Position numbers and translations under genes: made by a program
Origin: Siphonodentalium dalli
Taxonomy: Eukaryota; Mollusca; Scaphopoda; Gadilida; Siphonodentaliidae
Assembly: GCA_032622095.1 (NCBI GenBank)
Contig: CP136066.1
Location: forward strand, 174,779,164-174,843,163
Direction: 5' to 3'
Length of the DNA: 64,000 nt
The notes under the pieces: generated by a model
What the model saw: the letters and a program-made list of their open reading frames with translations, nothing else
Databases searched by the model: none
Told to the model about the DNA's origin: nothing
Shown: positions 33,419-43,939 of the stretch, piece after piece
How positions within the stretch are numbered: position 1 is the stretch's first letter
Layout of the letters: every line of letters starts with the position of its first letter

Positions 33419-34155
33419 GAGCAGCGCTTGGCATTCCTTATGGCGAACACTATGGCACAGTGAGAAGACTCTTCGTCAGACCAGACTTAGTGAAGACTGG
33501 TCTTGGAAAGAAGGTCATGACTGAAGCGATCAAGGCAATGAAGTCCAGAATCATAATTGGAGAGACCGAACCTCAAACTGTCAACAGGTTGAAAGCAATA
33601 GGATTCATGGCTACACACGAAGAATTCATCATCCTAAAAGGCAAAGTCATCAACAATCAAGTACATGTTCCTGAAAAGATTTCTGGGTCGGTTCATGTGA
33701 CAGACCGCGGGTCACCAAATCTCCTAGGAAAGCTGACTGGCTACGATCGGAAGCTGTTTACGCGGATTGACCGTGATTGGCACATACATAATTTCGTAGT
33801 AAATCACCCAAATGCCCGTATCTTCTTGGCGACTGACGCGCAAGATATTGTCCTTGGATATGCGTTTGTACAATTGCCAGATGAACAATACTTTCCCGTC
33901 TTCTGGCCTGCTGTGTATGCCGATGATGACACTATTGCTTTGAACATTTTCTCAGAGTTGATGCGTACCATACCGATTGGGGCTGACGTCATGCTGAATG
34001 GTTTAAAAGGGAATACGCTCGCCGGGAATTTGGCATCTAAAGTGTTGAAAATAGAAACAAGGATTGATCTGGTTCAGGTTGTCAATGGACACACATTCGA
34101 GATAAATAACAGCCGCGTCCTTTTTAGGAGTAATCTGGAATGTGCATTTGTGTGA
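33419..34155 (+). CDS. GNAT acyltransferase, terminal exon (copy B)
   Basis: The acceptor (gtatatttcaaag|GA) is phase 1 and the frame runs 245 codons to a stop at 34,155. The N-terminal third continues a GNAT fold: AALGIPYGEHYGTVRRLFV, then DLVKTGLGKKVMTEAI, the R/Q-x-x-G-x-G/A-type acyl-CoA pyrophosphate loop, then ETEPQTVNRLKAIGF. From SPNLLGKLTGYDRKLF onward lies the second, YitH-like domain. Together with the exon at 13,981 this gives a canonical two-domain N-acyltransferase; the expected reaction is transfer of an acyl group from acyl-CoA to an amine, substrate unknown. No internal stop or frameshift. A Met at 33,379 precedes the acceptor but reads through non-homologous DNA and is not a likely start. 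Confidence 0.75.
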
Positions 34156-34590
34156 TTGTGCCATGAAACTACGCGAACACAGTTACAAAATGAATGCTCT
34201 TTAATTTTTAGGTGAAAAAATGGCGGAAATAGATTATGGTATACTCTCACCATAAATGCATATAGTTACCTGGCCGTTAATGATTCCAAGGTGCGAACAG
34301 CTGAAAATGCCAATATTACATATTTTTGCGGAATTGTTTAGTAAATGTACGGATTTTCAGCGACCATTCATCACGTCTTTTATGTTTATGTCCAGGTGGC
34401 TTGATGGTCTCACGCATGGTGTGAACTTGCAAATTCCCCACTGAACTCCTTTGATCCAGACTGAAATTTCCGATTGAGGGAAATTTTATTTGCACCTGCT
34501 CTTTTGGTTTAATTATTCAAACTGGTATCTCAAGATTTTCGACTGAGGAATATTATCAAAATACCCCATCCCCCGTCGATGGTTGGATAC
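34156..34590 (+). repeat. 3' flank shared with GNAT copies A and C
   Basis: Homologous to 9,942-11,020 (minus the insert) and 37,390-37,790. It shows that the duplications extend beyond the coding exon. Confidence 0.65.
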
Positions 34591-35130
34591 TTTCCATTTT
34601 ATTTAATTTAATTAATGTAGTTTTGTTTAGACTTAACTGCTGACTCAATTTAAATTTAAAATTATTATTTTTTAAAATAAAATTAATTTAATTATTGTAT
34701 GTTTTTAGATTTAAATGCTGACTCAATTAAGATTTAACAACACAATTAAATAAAATTAAACTTAAAAAAAAAAATTGAAAAAAATAAATAAATAAACGCT
34801 GTTATAACGTCCACCAGGGAACCCCGATTAACCACAACAACTTTGGTTGAATCGGTCCAGGGGTCTGAGAGAAAAATCGCGAACAGACAGATCCTACTCT
34901 TTTATATACATAGCTACACCGGAGAACATACATCTTTTCGCCTTTAATTGTGGACATTATTAACGCCAATCGGGTGTATGCTGGTGGGCAAATTTTAGAT
35001 CGCTGTGTGTCTGTGGACGTTTTATAAATAGATAATAGGTTTTTCCGGTTTTGGCAATTTGCGAAGGTCCCCGAATTCGCGGAGTTCCCCTAAAATTTTA
35101 ATGAGAGAACGGGTGCGTATATGTCAATTG
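34591..35130. other. AT-rich DNA and a LINE/SINE-like tail
   Basis: 34,600-34,790 is a duplicated very AT-rich stretch (aattaattgtatgttttag-like). 34,800-34,900 carries 'gaatcggtccaggggtctgagag' and 'cgcgaacagacagatcc', wording typical of the 3' ends of dispersed repeats like those at 61-64 kb. Confidence 0.4.
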
Positions 35131-35135
35131 ATACG

Positions 35136-35136
35136 T

Positions 35137-35172
<36 letters not shown>

Positions 35173-35236
35173 GTCATCGTCGTCGTCGTCGTCATCATCA
35201 TCGTCATCGTCATCGTCATCATCATCATCATCATCA

Positions 35237-35289
<53 letters not shown>

Positions 35290-35301
35290 TCATCCATCAT
35301 C

Positions 35302-35347
<46 letters not shown>
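35136..35347 (+). repeat. (ATC/CAT)n trinucleotide microsatellite
   Basis: About 210 bp of CAT triplets with scattered CGT, CCA and CAC variants. Homopolymer ORFs (poly-His, poly-Ile, poly-Asp) are shadows. Confidence 0.95.
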
Positions 35348-35689
35348 GAAACCTGCAGTAATAAGGCGGAGGCAGTGCATTCATGTAACCAATATATTTA
35401 ACATTTTTGTTTATAATTTATATTTATGCGTAATAATATAATCTTGAGGGCGTTACCATTTCTGATTATGGTTTTCTTGTGACAAGTGTCATACAAAATA
35501 AAAATTTGTGTTATAACCATAGATCAATTCCCAACATCATGGCGCTAATAGAAATTTCAGTGCATTATGATTTGACAACAAAAATGATATTTGAATATAA
35601 CCAATTTAGCACTGAGTGTATGATTGATTCATTGATTTGGGTTTATTGTCGCTTTCGGCAACGACATTGCCAGTTTTAGTGGTGGAGGA

Positions 35690-35918
35690 AATAATCACAC
35701 TTACGGCTAATCTAACAGTGATTTCAATGACTGATAAACTCGCCGACCATGTGCGGCAAACCATCGGCCATCAGCGAGTAATTGGCTACTCCACCAGATA
35801 ACGATTTTGAGTTACAAAGTCCACGATGAAGACATGTGGATTTGAACCCTTATCGTCAGCGCTGCAGGGCGAAACCACTGGGAGTGATACCCCTAACCGA
35901 TTGAGCCACCTCCACTGG
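35690..35918 (-). mobile_element. tRNA-derived SINE
   Basis: On the minus strand, starting near 35,918, TGGCTCAATCGGTTAGGG is a good RNA polymerase III A box and GGGTTCAAATCC (35,838-35,849) a good B box, at tRNA-like spacing. The intervening sequence does not make a sound cloverleaf, so a tRNA gene is unlikely. A ~140-bp unrelated body follows. The 3' end is not sharply defined. Confidence 0.65.
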
Positions 35919-36002
35919 ATATATGCATGGGTATCCAAATTAGGGTGAATAAAGGTAGCATCAGAATGTGTATGCAGCCAAAGACCGACTCAGTCGCTGA
36001 TT

Positions 36003-37255
36003 GATTTCAAGTTCAAAGTTCAAAAGCTTTATTTATAAAGTCAGGCATTTTAAATTACAAACATGAGCATCAAGCTCTTAACTGACTTGTAAAACAATGA
36101 ATATGTACATAAACAGTAACGTGAATAAAACACAACCTGTAAATTACATGTATATTAGCTAAAACTTTGTAAAAGACGAGTAAAATCCCTGAGGACAGGT
36201 AGCCCTGACTGGATCAAAAGCGTAAGACACAAATTTGTATATTCATATACGGCACAGTAATGTGCACAACGAGTCCATATTTCATTCCTGGATAACACGT
36301 TTTGTTCCATTCAGAGATACCTGACCAGAGAGTGCGGATTAAAATACAAAACATATGCATATAATTAGGATATCCTACAGGCACTGCATTTACATTTAAA
36401 ACCATTCCAGGTTTGTAACATACATTCAAAGTCTTTCATCGTCTCTGCGGTTCTGCATGACTCTGGAAGAGAATTCCACACTTTAGGTGCCATGAATCTA
36501 AACGAGCTTAAACCGAAAGTAGTAGTATCAGGTGATGGCAGTTCCAGAGTCTCAGAATTTCTAAAAGAGTATGAACTATGTTTACGTTTCACCAGGCAGT
36601 CCAAATAGGAAAGAGTGCTAATGTCCTTCTTTAGTATTTTGAAAACTGTGAGTGCCATAAGTCTGAGTCTTTGGAGATGTAGATGCTCACAGTTTTCAAT
36701 CTTTAGGAGAAAGTCATAATCAGATGTGTAGTCATTATAGATAAAACGAAAGGCTCTCTCCTGAATTTTCTCCAGCCTGTCCGTAGAGGACACACTGCAG
36801 AAATGCCAGGTAAGAGGGCAGTAATTAAAATTTGAGAGGATGAAAGATTTGAAGATACATTTTTTGCCTGAGAGGGTCAGCATATGTCCAAGTCTCTTTA
36901 AGACATTTAGCTGCCTTGATGCCTTTGAACATAGCGAATCAATGTGAGTGTTAAACGTCAATTTACTGTCCAGAGTTATACCGAGTAATTTCACTTCCTC
37001 GATACATGGGATAAGATGTGAAGCATTTATGCCAGTTATAGATTTACTTTTGGGACCCAATGATATTGCTTGGAACTTCTCTGGATTTGCCTTCATGCCA
37101 TTTAGTGCGAACCACTCAATGAGATGAAGGCTATCAGATTTCAGAGTGCTCCGAACTACATCAGGGTCCTTGTGCGTCTGCATAATTATAAAGGGAGCAG
37201 TCCTTCACAAAGCCAAAAATGTCATTCAGAAAGATCGAAAATATCTGCAAATAAT
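36003..37255 (-). pseudogene. 5'-truncated CR1/jockey-type LINE, RT C-terminal part
   Basis: The minus strand begins in the RT palm (FSIFLNDIFGFVKDCSLYNYA, where the YADD motif is broken to YADA with a deletion). It continues for 272 open codons with the block DSLHLIEWFALNGMKANPEK, EVKLLGITLDSKLTFNTHID, FKSFILSNFNYCPLTWHFCS and the terminal FRFMAPKVWNSLPESCRTAE. There are no other stops, so it is fairly young. The 3' UTR runs to about 36,003 with AATAAAG and a short TTTGAAC tandem tail, typical of CR1/L2-like 3' ends. The 5' truncation abuts GNAT fragment C. Confidence 0.8.
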
Positions 37256-37271
37256 TATTTGATTGACAGCT

Positions 37272-37410
37272 GTGAAAGGTCCATTGACATCGAATGTGTT
37301 GAGAATAGAAACACGTGTTGATCAGGTTCAGGTTGTCACGGACGCACACTCCAGATCAATTACAGTCACGTCCTCTTTAGGAGTAACGAGGAATGTGCAT
37401 TTGTGCCATG
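37272..37410 (+). pseudogene. GNAT copy C, 3' remnant
   Basis: Only the last ~45 codons are recognisable (matching VLKIETRIDLVQVVNGHTF of copy B), with frameshifts. The shared 3' flank continues to about 37,790. The LINE lies directly upstream and has probably replaced the rest. Confidence 0.7.
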
Positions 37411-37796
37411 AAACTACGCGAAAACCTGTTGCAATGTGACTGATCTCACTTACGTTTTAGGTGAAAGAATGGTGGAAATAATAATAGGTTACTCTCGCAA
37501 TTAATATCTAAGGTTGCATACATGGTCGTTAATAATTCCAAGGTGCGAAAAGCTAAACTTGCCAATATTATATTATTTCGGAATTGTATATTAAATGCCA
37601 GGATTTTGTGCGACCATTTATCACGTCCTCATGTGTTTGCCCAGGGAGGTGGTTAGAGAGTCTCAGTGTGCCCAACTTGCAATTTCCCACTGCACTCTTT
37701 TATCCAGACGGAATTTTCAATTCAGTTAAATTTCGTTCGCATCCGCTATGTTAGTTTAATTTTCTAACAGGTAGCACCAGCTTTTCAACTGTTAAT

Positions 37797-38080
37797 GTAT
37801 TCACTTCCGCTACAGCTAGCGACTTGCCCGATCGCCCATGGATGCATAGCGGTATTCGTTGCGTGATATGTTGTCCATTGCTTTTTTTATTTTTCGTACC
37901 TGACGGAACCGGCCACATGTTAGGGGTTTACAGTGCCGTGTCCGCTCGAGCTATAGACTTGGGGATTGGAACTTAGGTATATACAGGTCTATTCTGCACG
38001 ATAGTGCATACACCACGACGTACGGACCCCTGGTGGAGGTACGGTCGGGTGCGGACGGCTTTTAGTAGGAACGGTAAAAG
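37797..38080 (-). repeat. Inverted remnant of the ~347-bp satellite
   Basis: Read on the minus strand it aligns with 7,700-8,030: ctcgagcggacacggcac, ccatgggcgatcgg, gctagctg.agcggaagtga and the ccgcacccgaccg start. One unit, diverged, with a small insertion (ttttttatttttc). Confidence 0.75.
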
Positions 38081-39500
38081 CTACATTGATATTCCATTCA
38101 AACATCCCCTGATGTGATAAAAACAGTTGCTCCCCGCAATGTTCGAAGAACTGAGCGACAACAAAAACACAATGAACCAAATGCAAGACATCATTTAAGG
38201 GTCAGATTCACGTTTTGCTAAATGATAGACGAAAACCTCGAAAGCAACAATTTCGTTTGAGTCAAAAACAAGTAGAAAAATGCATAGAAACCATGCAGCC
38301 CAATGACGAAAAATCACTATGCACATCGAGACACCTAACACGTCGTTATATATAATTATATGTATTTCACTCTATATGGTTTTGATCTTGGACCACATAT
38401 CCGATAGCCCAGTATTAAATACATAGAATGTGTTAGTGGACTGTTATAGTATGCCGGAGGTGTGGTTTCCTTAATAAACACTTTGGATTTACATATATGA
38501 GGAAAATAAAATGGTTTTCGGTGTAAATAGAACTTTTAAATAACTAAAAATATTGTCCCAAAACTGGACCATGATATGCTATTGTATCTGAGGAGACATG
38601 CTTTGCTCGTGAAATGAGCTGCTTTGTCATTAGAGACGGATTCCAAGATGACGACAATCTACACTATAAATAGCTGCCATGAACAACGTAAGTCAAAATT
38701 TATTCTGTTCGTTTGCTGAGTAAAAAGCCAAATATCACAATATGCGATCAGCACCAGATCTCCAAGGGATTGTGTGCAGAAATATCAGAAGTTACATTGA
38801 CATTATTGACTTCCAGTCTAACTACATTTATTAAAAAAAAAAAAAAAAAAAAAATAGAAAAAGAAACATATTTTCCACCAAATAGTTCTTCTCCTCGAAC
38901 TGTAATGTCAAACATGCCGTCACTTTCTTCCGTTTTGCATAATATTAACCAATTCGCCGGGTGTTTCAATTATGAGCGTTCTGACAGACTCGGGCGCTGG
39001 CAGCATTGCATTGATTGTACCACTAGTTTTGTGGTACACTTCAGAATATCTGGAATTGTATCACAAAATCCGTGGAAACTGACTGCAGACAAATCAGGAC
39101 GAGCCTTGTACTCAGGTGTAGGCAACATTCGACAATCGCCACTTCGTGGCGCTCTGACCTTACACAAACTGAATGCTATACCATGCCGCAGACAAGAAAT
39201 TCGGGGATTTGACACCAGCAACTGTATAGACTGGTCGGGGGGTTCTGGGACCTTGAAGAAATCGGTCACAAGGCGGATTCTGTGTCAGGCCGTGTGGATG
39301 ACAAAAAGGAAAACATCCAAAATCAGCTAAAGTCATATTTAGGTTCGCCAACACGGGAGCTGAAGAAAATCTATTAATTTCGCCATTTCTCACTTCATGT
39401 TTGTACATATATAGTGGTGACAGGAAGACGGTACATTTCGTCCATTCCGCTCCTGTTCAATATCATCACGTTTCTTGTTATTATCACTATTGTTATAAGC
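38081..39500. other. No gene recognised; one 205-codon ORF of doubtful reality
   Basis: The frame 38,713-39,330 (+) contains a poly-Lys run from a poly-A tract (38,834-38,855) and no domain. The minus strand is equally open over parts of it. I treat it as chance or as a decayed repeat. Confidence 0.4.
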
Positions 39501-39504
39501 TTGT

Positions 39505-39745
39505 AATGAGAGAGAGAGAGAGAAATAGGGAGAGAGAGACAGAGAGAGAGAGAGAGTGAGAGAGAAGTGCGGGAGTCGCACCGAAAGCACCCGGAATCCC
39601 AAGCCGGTCACCACCCCGAGGACAAACCGAGCTCGAGGTTGATTAACTTTGATGACCACACAAAGCGTCTAACGATATATAGACCTATCGACCAGAGAAA
39701 TCATGGGCCTTCTATATTTACAACGCGACCGCTACACATCTCCCC
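39505..39745 (-). repeat. 5S-rRNA-derived repeat, copy 1 (diverged)
   Basis: On the minus strand 39,587-39,658 resembles the 3' two-thirds of 5S rRNA (ggtgaccggcttgggattcc, gggtgc) but is more mutated than copy 2. It has the same flanks as copy 2: a (CT)n tail (GA on plus) on one side and ccttctatatttacaacgcg on the other. Confidence 0.6.
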
Positions 39746-39847
39746 GTTCCTTTTGAGATTTACCGAATCTCACCCGAGTCCTCACCCAGAGCGGTCGCAT
39801 CATGACACAGACTCCGAGGAGCGGACGAGCCCCCAGTGTAACAGAAC

Positions 39848-39871
39848 GAGAGAGATAGAGAGCGAGAGAGA

Positions 39872-39907
<36 letters not shown>

Positions 39908-40098
39908 TGAGGGAGTCGCACCGAAAGTTGGCAGCACCCGGAATCCCAAGCCGGTCACCCATCCAAGGACTAACCGAGCTCGACGTTGCTTTACTTCGGT
40001 GATCACACAAAGCGTCTATGGAATGTGACCAAGGGTTCTAGACCTTTCCAGCAGAGATGTCGTCGCCTTCTATATTTAAAACGCGACCGCTACAATTG
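39848..40098 (-). repeat. 5S-rRNA-derived repeat, copy 2
   Basis: The minus strand from 40,006 to about 39,930 reads GATCACCGAAGTAAAGCAAC, then gtcgagctcggttagtcctt, ggatgggtgaccggcttggg and ccgggtgctg: the 5S rRNA internal control region (A box, intermediate element, C box) with only a few changes. The first ~48 nt of 5S are replaced by unrelated sequence. The 3' side runs into tttcggtgcgactccctcacgc and then (TC)n instead of a T-run terminator. It is therefore not a functional 5S gene but a 5S-derived SINE or retro-pseudogene family. Confidence 0.7.
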
Positions 40099-40499
40099 TG
40101 CCATTTCCATGTTATGTTCTTATTTAAGAAAACATGTGCTATTAAGAACTATACTGGGCGCAATAGTAAATTATGAAAGTTCCACAATGCGGATTATTTT
40201 GATCTGTTGTTCCAGGTAGGGCTGCATTCTGACACCAACGACTACAATATATATAGTGCGTATAACATATCTATTTTCGCGGTCTTGTCGATAAAGTTAG
40301 AGTTATTCCTCTTGTGCCAACTGATTGTGAATAGCCAATAAGTCCGATCAGTGGATGGATATATGTTTTGGTCCGCATAAGGTTAGAACACCATCAACGA
40401 CTAGTACATGTAAACCAACAATATACAGTTATCCATAAACTGTCATATAAAATAAAGGCAAAATACATGTGTATTTCACCAAGATACGAAATATATGTG

Positions 40500-40502
<3 letters not shown>

Positions 40503-40538
<36 letters not shown>

Positions 40539-40561
40539 GGGAGAGAGAGATAGAGAGAGAG
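40503..40561 (+). repeat. (GA)n microsatellite
   Basis: Almost pure GAGA for ~58 bp. The unit following it (ttttattaacgtgacatg...) differs from the 5S-derived copies. Confidence 0.9.
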
Positions 40562-43500
40562 AATCTTTTATTAACGTGACATGTGCATCCACAATACATA
40601 AATGTATTACATTTATAACTCGGTGCTTGGACAAATAGGGATTAATCCGACATAATCTGCACTCTCTTTAATCTTGAGATCGGCGATGAATATATATATG
40701 TCGTGATATAGTTGAACAGTTTAGAACTCTACAGTCATGTTACTTACACTGCAACTTGAATTCAAGACATGCTGGAAAATCTCACAGACAAAAGCGTGGG
40801 TGGAGTTACAATGGTGAAAAGCTGAGACCCTGTACCCAAAGTTCATGTATTTGGTCTCTTGTTAAAGTATGTATAAGCAGTATATACGTGCCTTACCCCA
40901 TCCATATAAATTTGAACATTCACTTTTGCAGCCGAAGTTTATGATATTTAAATGATTTATGATTTTGTTACAAGCGGATTGAGTGTCGGTCACACAATCC
41001 CATACTTTCATTCCAAAAAATCACATTATCGACTCATCATGAGGCGATTCTAAGCAGATTAAGTGTGGACAATGACACAAATAACTCAACTCATGACATT
41101 TCAGGTGCAATCCCTTTAACATGTGTTTTCGCTTTGTTGTTTTCAGAAATTGGTTTCGCTTGTTGGGAATGATGTGTTTTCAGCCACATTACGTCGATGT
41201 TTCTTGACATCACTAGCAGCCGAATACAGGCCCATATTATAATCCCAATGGTACCCTATTTTGCTCAATGTCTAATTTGAAATTTCACAATTTACAAAGG
41301 TGATTGATTTTAGTATAAGGATCCTCAAAATTTACTTCAAATGTTGACAATTTGAATTGATTAGTTGATGTATTTGTATAGTACACAACTCACAAATTGC
41401 TGTTCATAATTCACTGACTTTTGTTATGTTATCACCATGGCAACTTGTATATCAGCTGTACATTTTGTAGTCCAAGTTTACTCGTATGTAAACAAGCTAG
41501 CTAAACCGAACAATTGGTTGTTTTCTATGTGGAGTGGTGTCTTTATAATCTCATACCATTGCTGTGCCTTTCCTCCAAGGCTAATGCTGAATCTTAACTG
41601 TCGATTTGTATAACAATTCAGACACTAAACTATCATAACTACAACGTAACGTTTTGATAATGTATCCAAACGAACAATACATACTTTGGAGTGAAGATAT
41701 TTCCTGGTTTCCATTCCTGTCATGTGAAGAAGTCGAGAATGAAACGTTGATATATACATAAATTTCTAAATAATGCGTATTGTTAATGCACTACTACAAC
41801 CTGTCCACGGTAGCAGACATTGTAATGACCAGCAGCTGTTACCAATACCAATACCTCAACCCTGCAAATTAATCAATCAAGCCAAGATCCTTGGATTGTC
41901 TATTGTTTGCAACTTTTGAAAACTGACATTTTATTGGAAGTTATAAGGATTTGAAAACATCATGTTTGTTGTATGATATATAATCTTTTGAGTTACAGTG
42001 AATAAACAAGACAATTTCTAAATGCATGATGGCCATATTGGTTGCCATCTCAAATTAGTTTCAGTTTAATCAACAAGCGGGCAAGCTCGCATAAAGTAGA
42101 TATGAATGGATGAATTTGAATCAGAAATGTATTTTTTATCTAGTTATAAGTGGGTTTTGTGAGTTCGTAGCAATAAAATCTCTAAATTGTCAATTTGAGA
42201 TCTCAACTAGATACATATGGACTGTTTTGATATATATTATACCATGTGATAGCTGTCTAGTTGATGATTAAATCACATGATCACACTATGAAAACCTGGC
42301 ACAGAAGAGTAATACAGAATCCATGTGAACAAGTATCTTGTATTCAGTACCATTCTGAAATCGTTGGTTTTGGTCAATTTTTCAATTTTGTAGTTACTCA
42401 CTTTTGGAATATTGGCGACAAGGTGCTCCAAAATGGGCAATCTAATCCTAGAATGATATAGAAAATAATATAAATTATGTACGTATGGGGTTACCATGTA
42501 GATATTTCAAATTAAGTTTCAATTAGGGGCCAAAATGTCAGAAATTATGGCTGAACTCCAAAATTGGGTTATGACCTCTAAAATAGGACTTAGGCCATTT
42601 TTATACAAACAATGACGGGGCAATTGAATTCCTCATAAAATGTACCCCTGAATCACTATCAAACAGGAACTGGTCCCATATTCCACACAGAGCATAATAG
42701 CGAGACGTCTAATAATAACTCTATGTCAATATACAGAATTAAGGGGGAAGGTTAGCTTTTCGGAGATCCTGGGTACAAATATTGGACCATGTATGTTCTG
42801 TATTGTATTGGTATGTGCCGACAATACCAGAGAAGTTTTTGAAACTAAAAAAGACTAAAAAGACATTTACTGAAGGTAACTCATGTCTTTGAAGACAGGG
42901 GATTATTTGAAAATACAGTGTGAAAAATAACATTTTAAATGTTTTTTTTCTTCATCTGATATACAATTGGAACCCTTTTCTGCTTGAAAATCCATGTTTC
43001 TATAACCACATATATATTCTTAACATCATGAAATATGAAATATGAAATACTAGATATGTGAACTACACAACAAGGAAGCCTATATGATGTTCGGGGACTT
43101 TTAGTATAGTGTCTGTGGTGTTATATCGCATCAGCAGATAAAAAAAAACTCTTCAGTGGTATTTAGTTCCTTACTTTGGCTCTTTTTGGTCACATGCCTC
43201 TGGACTATTTCTCACATCTGCATCTCACATCTCACATCTGCATACTCATGCGCGCAAGTGTATATGGTCCCCGATTGTTTGTTGAAATAACATTCCTGAT
43301 AAAATACAACTGTGATCCCAACACGTCACGGAAGCAGGTTGCGATAACGTTAAACAAGCCATTTGCCATTTATTCATGTCGGGCATGGTGTAAACTTCTT
43401 AAACATATATAATAGCTAAACAGTTCCGAACCCGCTATATCTTGGGGTAGATGTATTTAAGAAATTTACTCTGTAACTTGATTTTGTTTTATTGAGGACT

Positions 43501-43840
43501 ATTGCGCTGCATGTGACCATTGGGGCACAATGCACACAACGATATACACTTCAATAAAAAAGAAACTCGAGCTGAATTCACGTCTCATACATGTATATGC
43601 AATCAACGTATTTTCTTTTTTGCGTTTTTGGTGTATATTCCGAACAACATACTGTAAATTTTTCTTGTATTCTTTAACAATTTTATAATTTCGCCAATAC
43701 AGAGCCCCAGACAAACATGAGCAGACGACACTCTTCTATATGCTTCTATATATGTGTGGGGCTCCCTGCAGGGTAATGGTTGTTTTTTATTTTATGTCCT
43801 AAAAATTGTAAGAAACATTTATTTAAAAAACATGATAAAA
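40562..43840. other. Long AT-rich intergenic stretch, no feature recognised
   Basis: Over 3 kb without exon-like ORFs, RNA genes or clear repeats. Small local duplications exist (for example catctgcatctcacatctca near 43,210). Confidence 0.45.
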
Positions 43841-43849
43841 AATTGTTAG

Positions 43850-43918
43850 GCCAATGCATTCTCTTATATATGCGAGGCGACCTATGGTCGACTCGCATAT
43901 ATAAGAGAATGCATTGGC
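43850..43918. repeat. Solo 69-bp hairpin of the MITE family
   Basis: Near-perfect palindrome identical to the MITE hairpins but without the TTAA/TIR ends. It is followed by aaaatcccgacttccgactg and ggatttgatatggcgggtca, a sequence that also follows the hairpin at 48,012. Confidence 0.8.
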
Positions 43919-43939
43919 ACAAGGTAAAAAAAATCCCGA

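Noticed and set aside
35059-35441. Poly-His, poly-Ile and poly-Asp ORFs
   Set aside because: Frames of the (ATC)n microsatellite.
35830-35918. tRNA gene
   Set aside because: A and B boxes are good, but acceptor and anticodon stems do not form; fits a SINE head.
38713-39330. 205-codon ORF with a poly-Lys run
   Set aside because: Crosses a poly-A tract, has no recognisable domain, and the opposite strand is also open.
39930-40018. Functional 5S rRNA gene
   Set aside because: The 5' third is not 5S-like and there is no T-run terminator.
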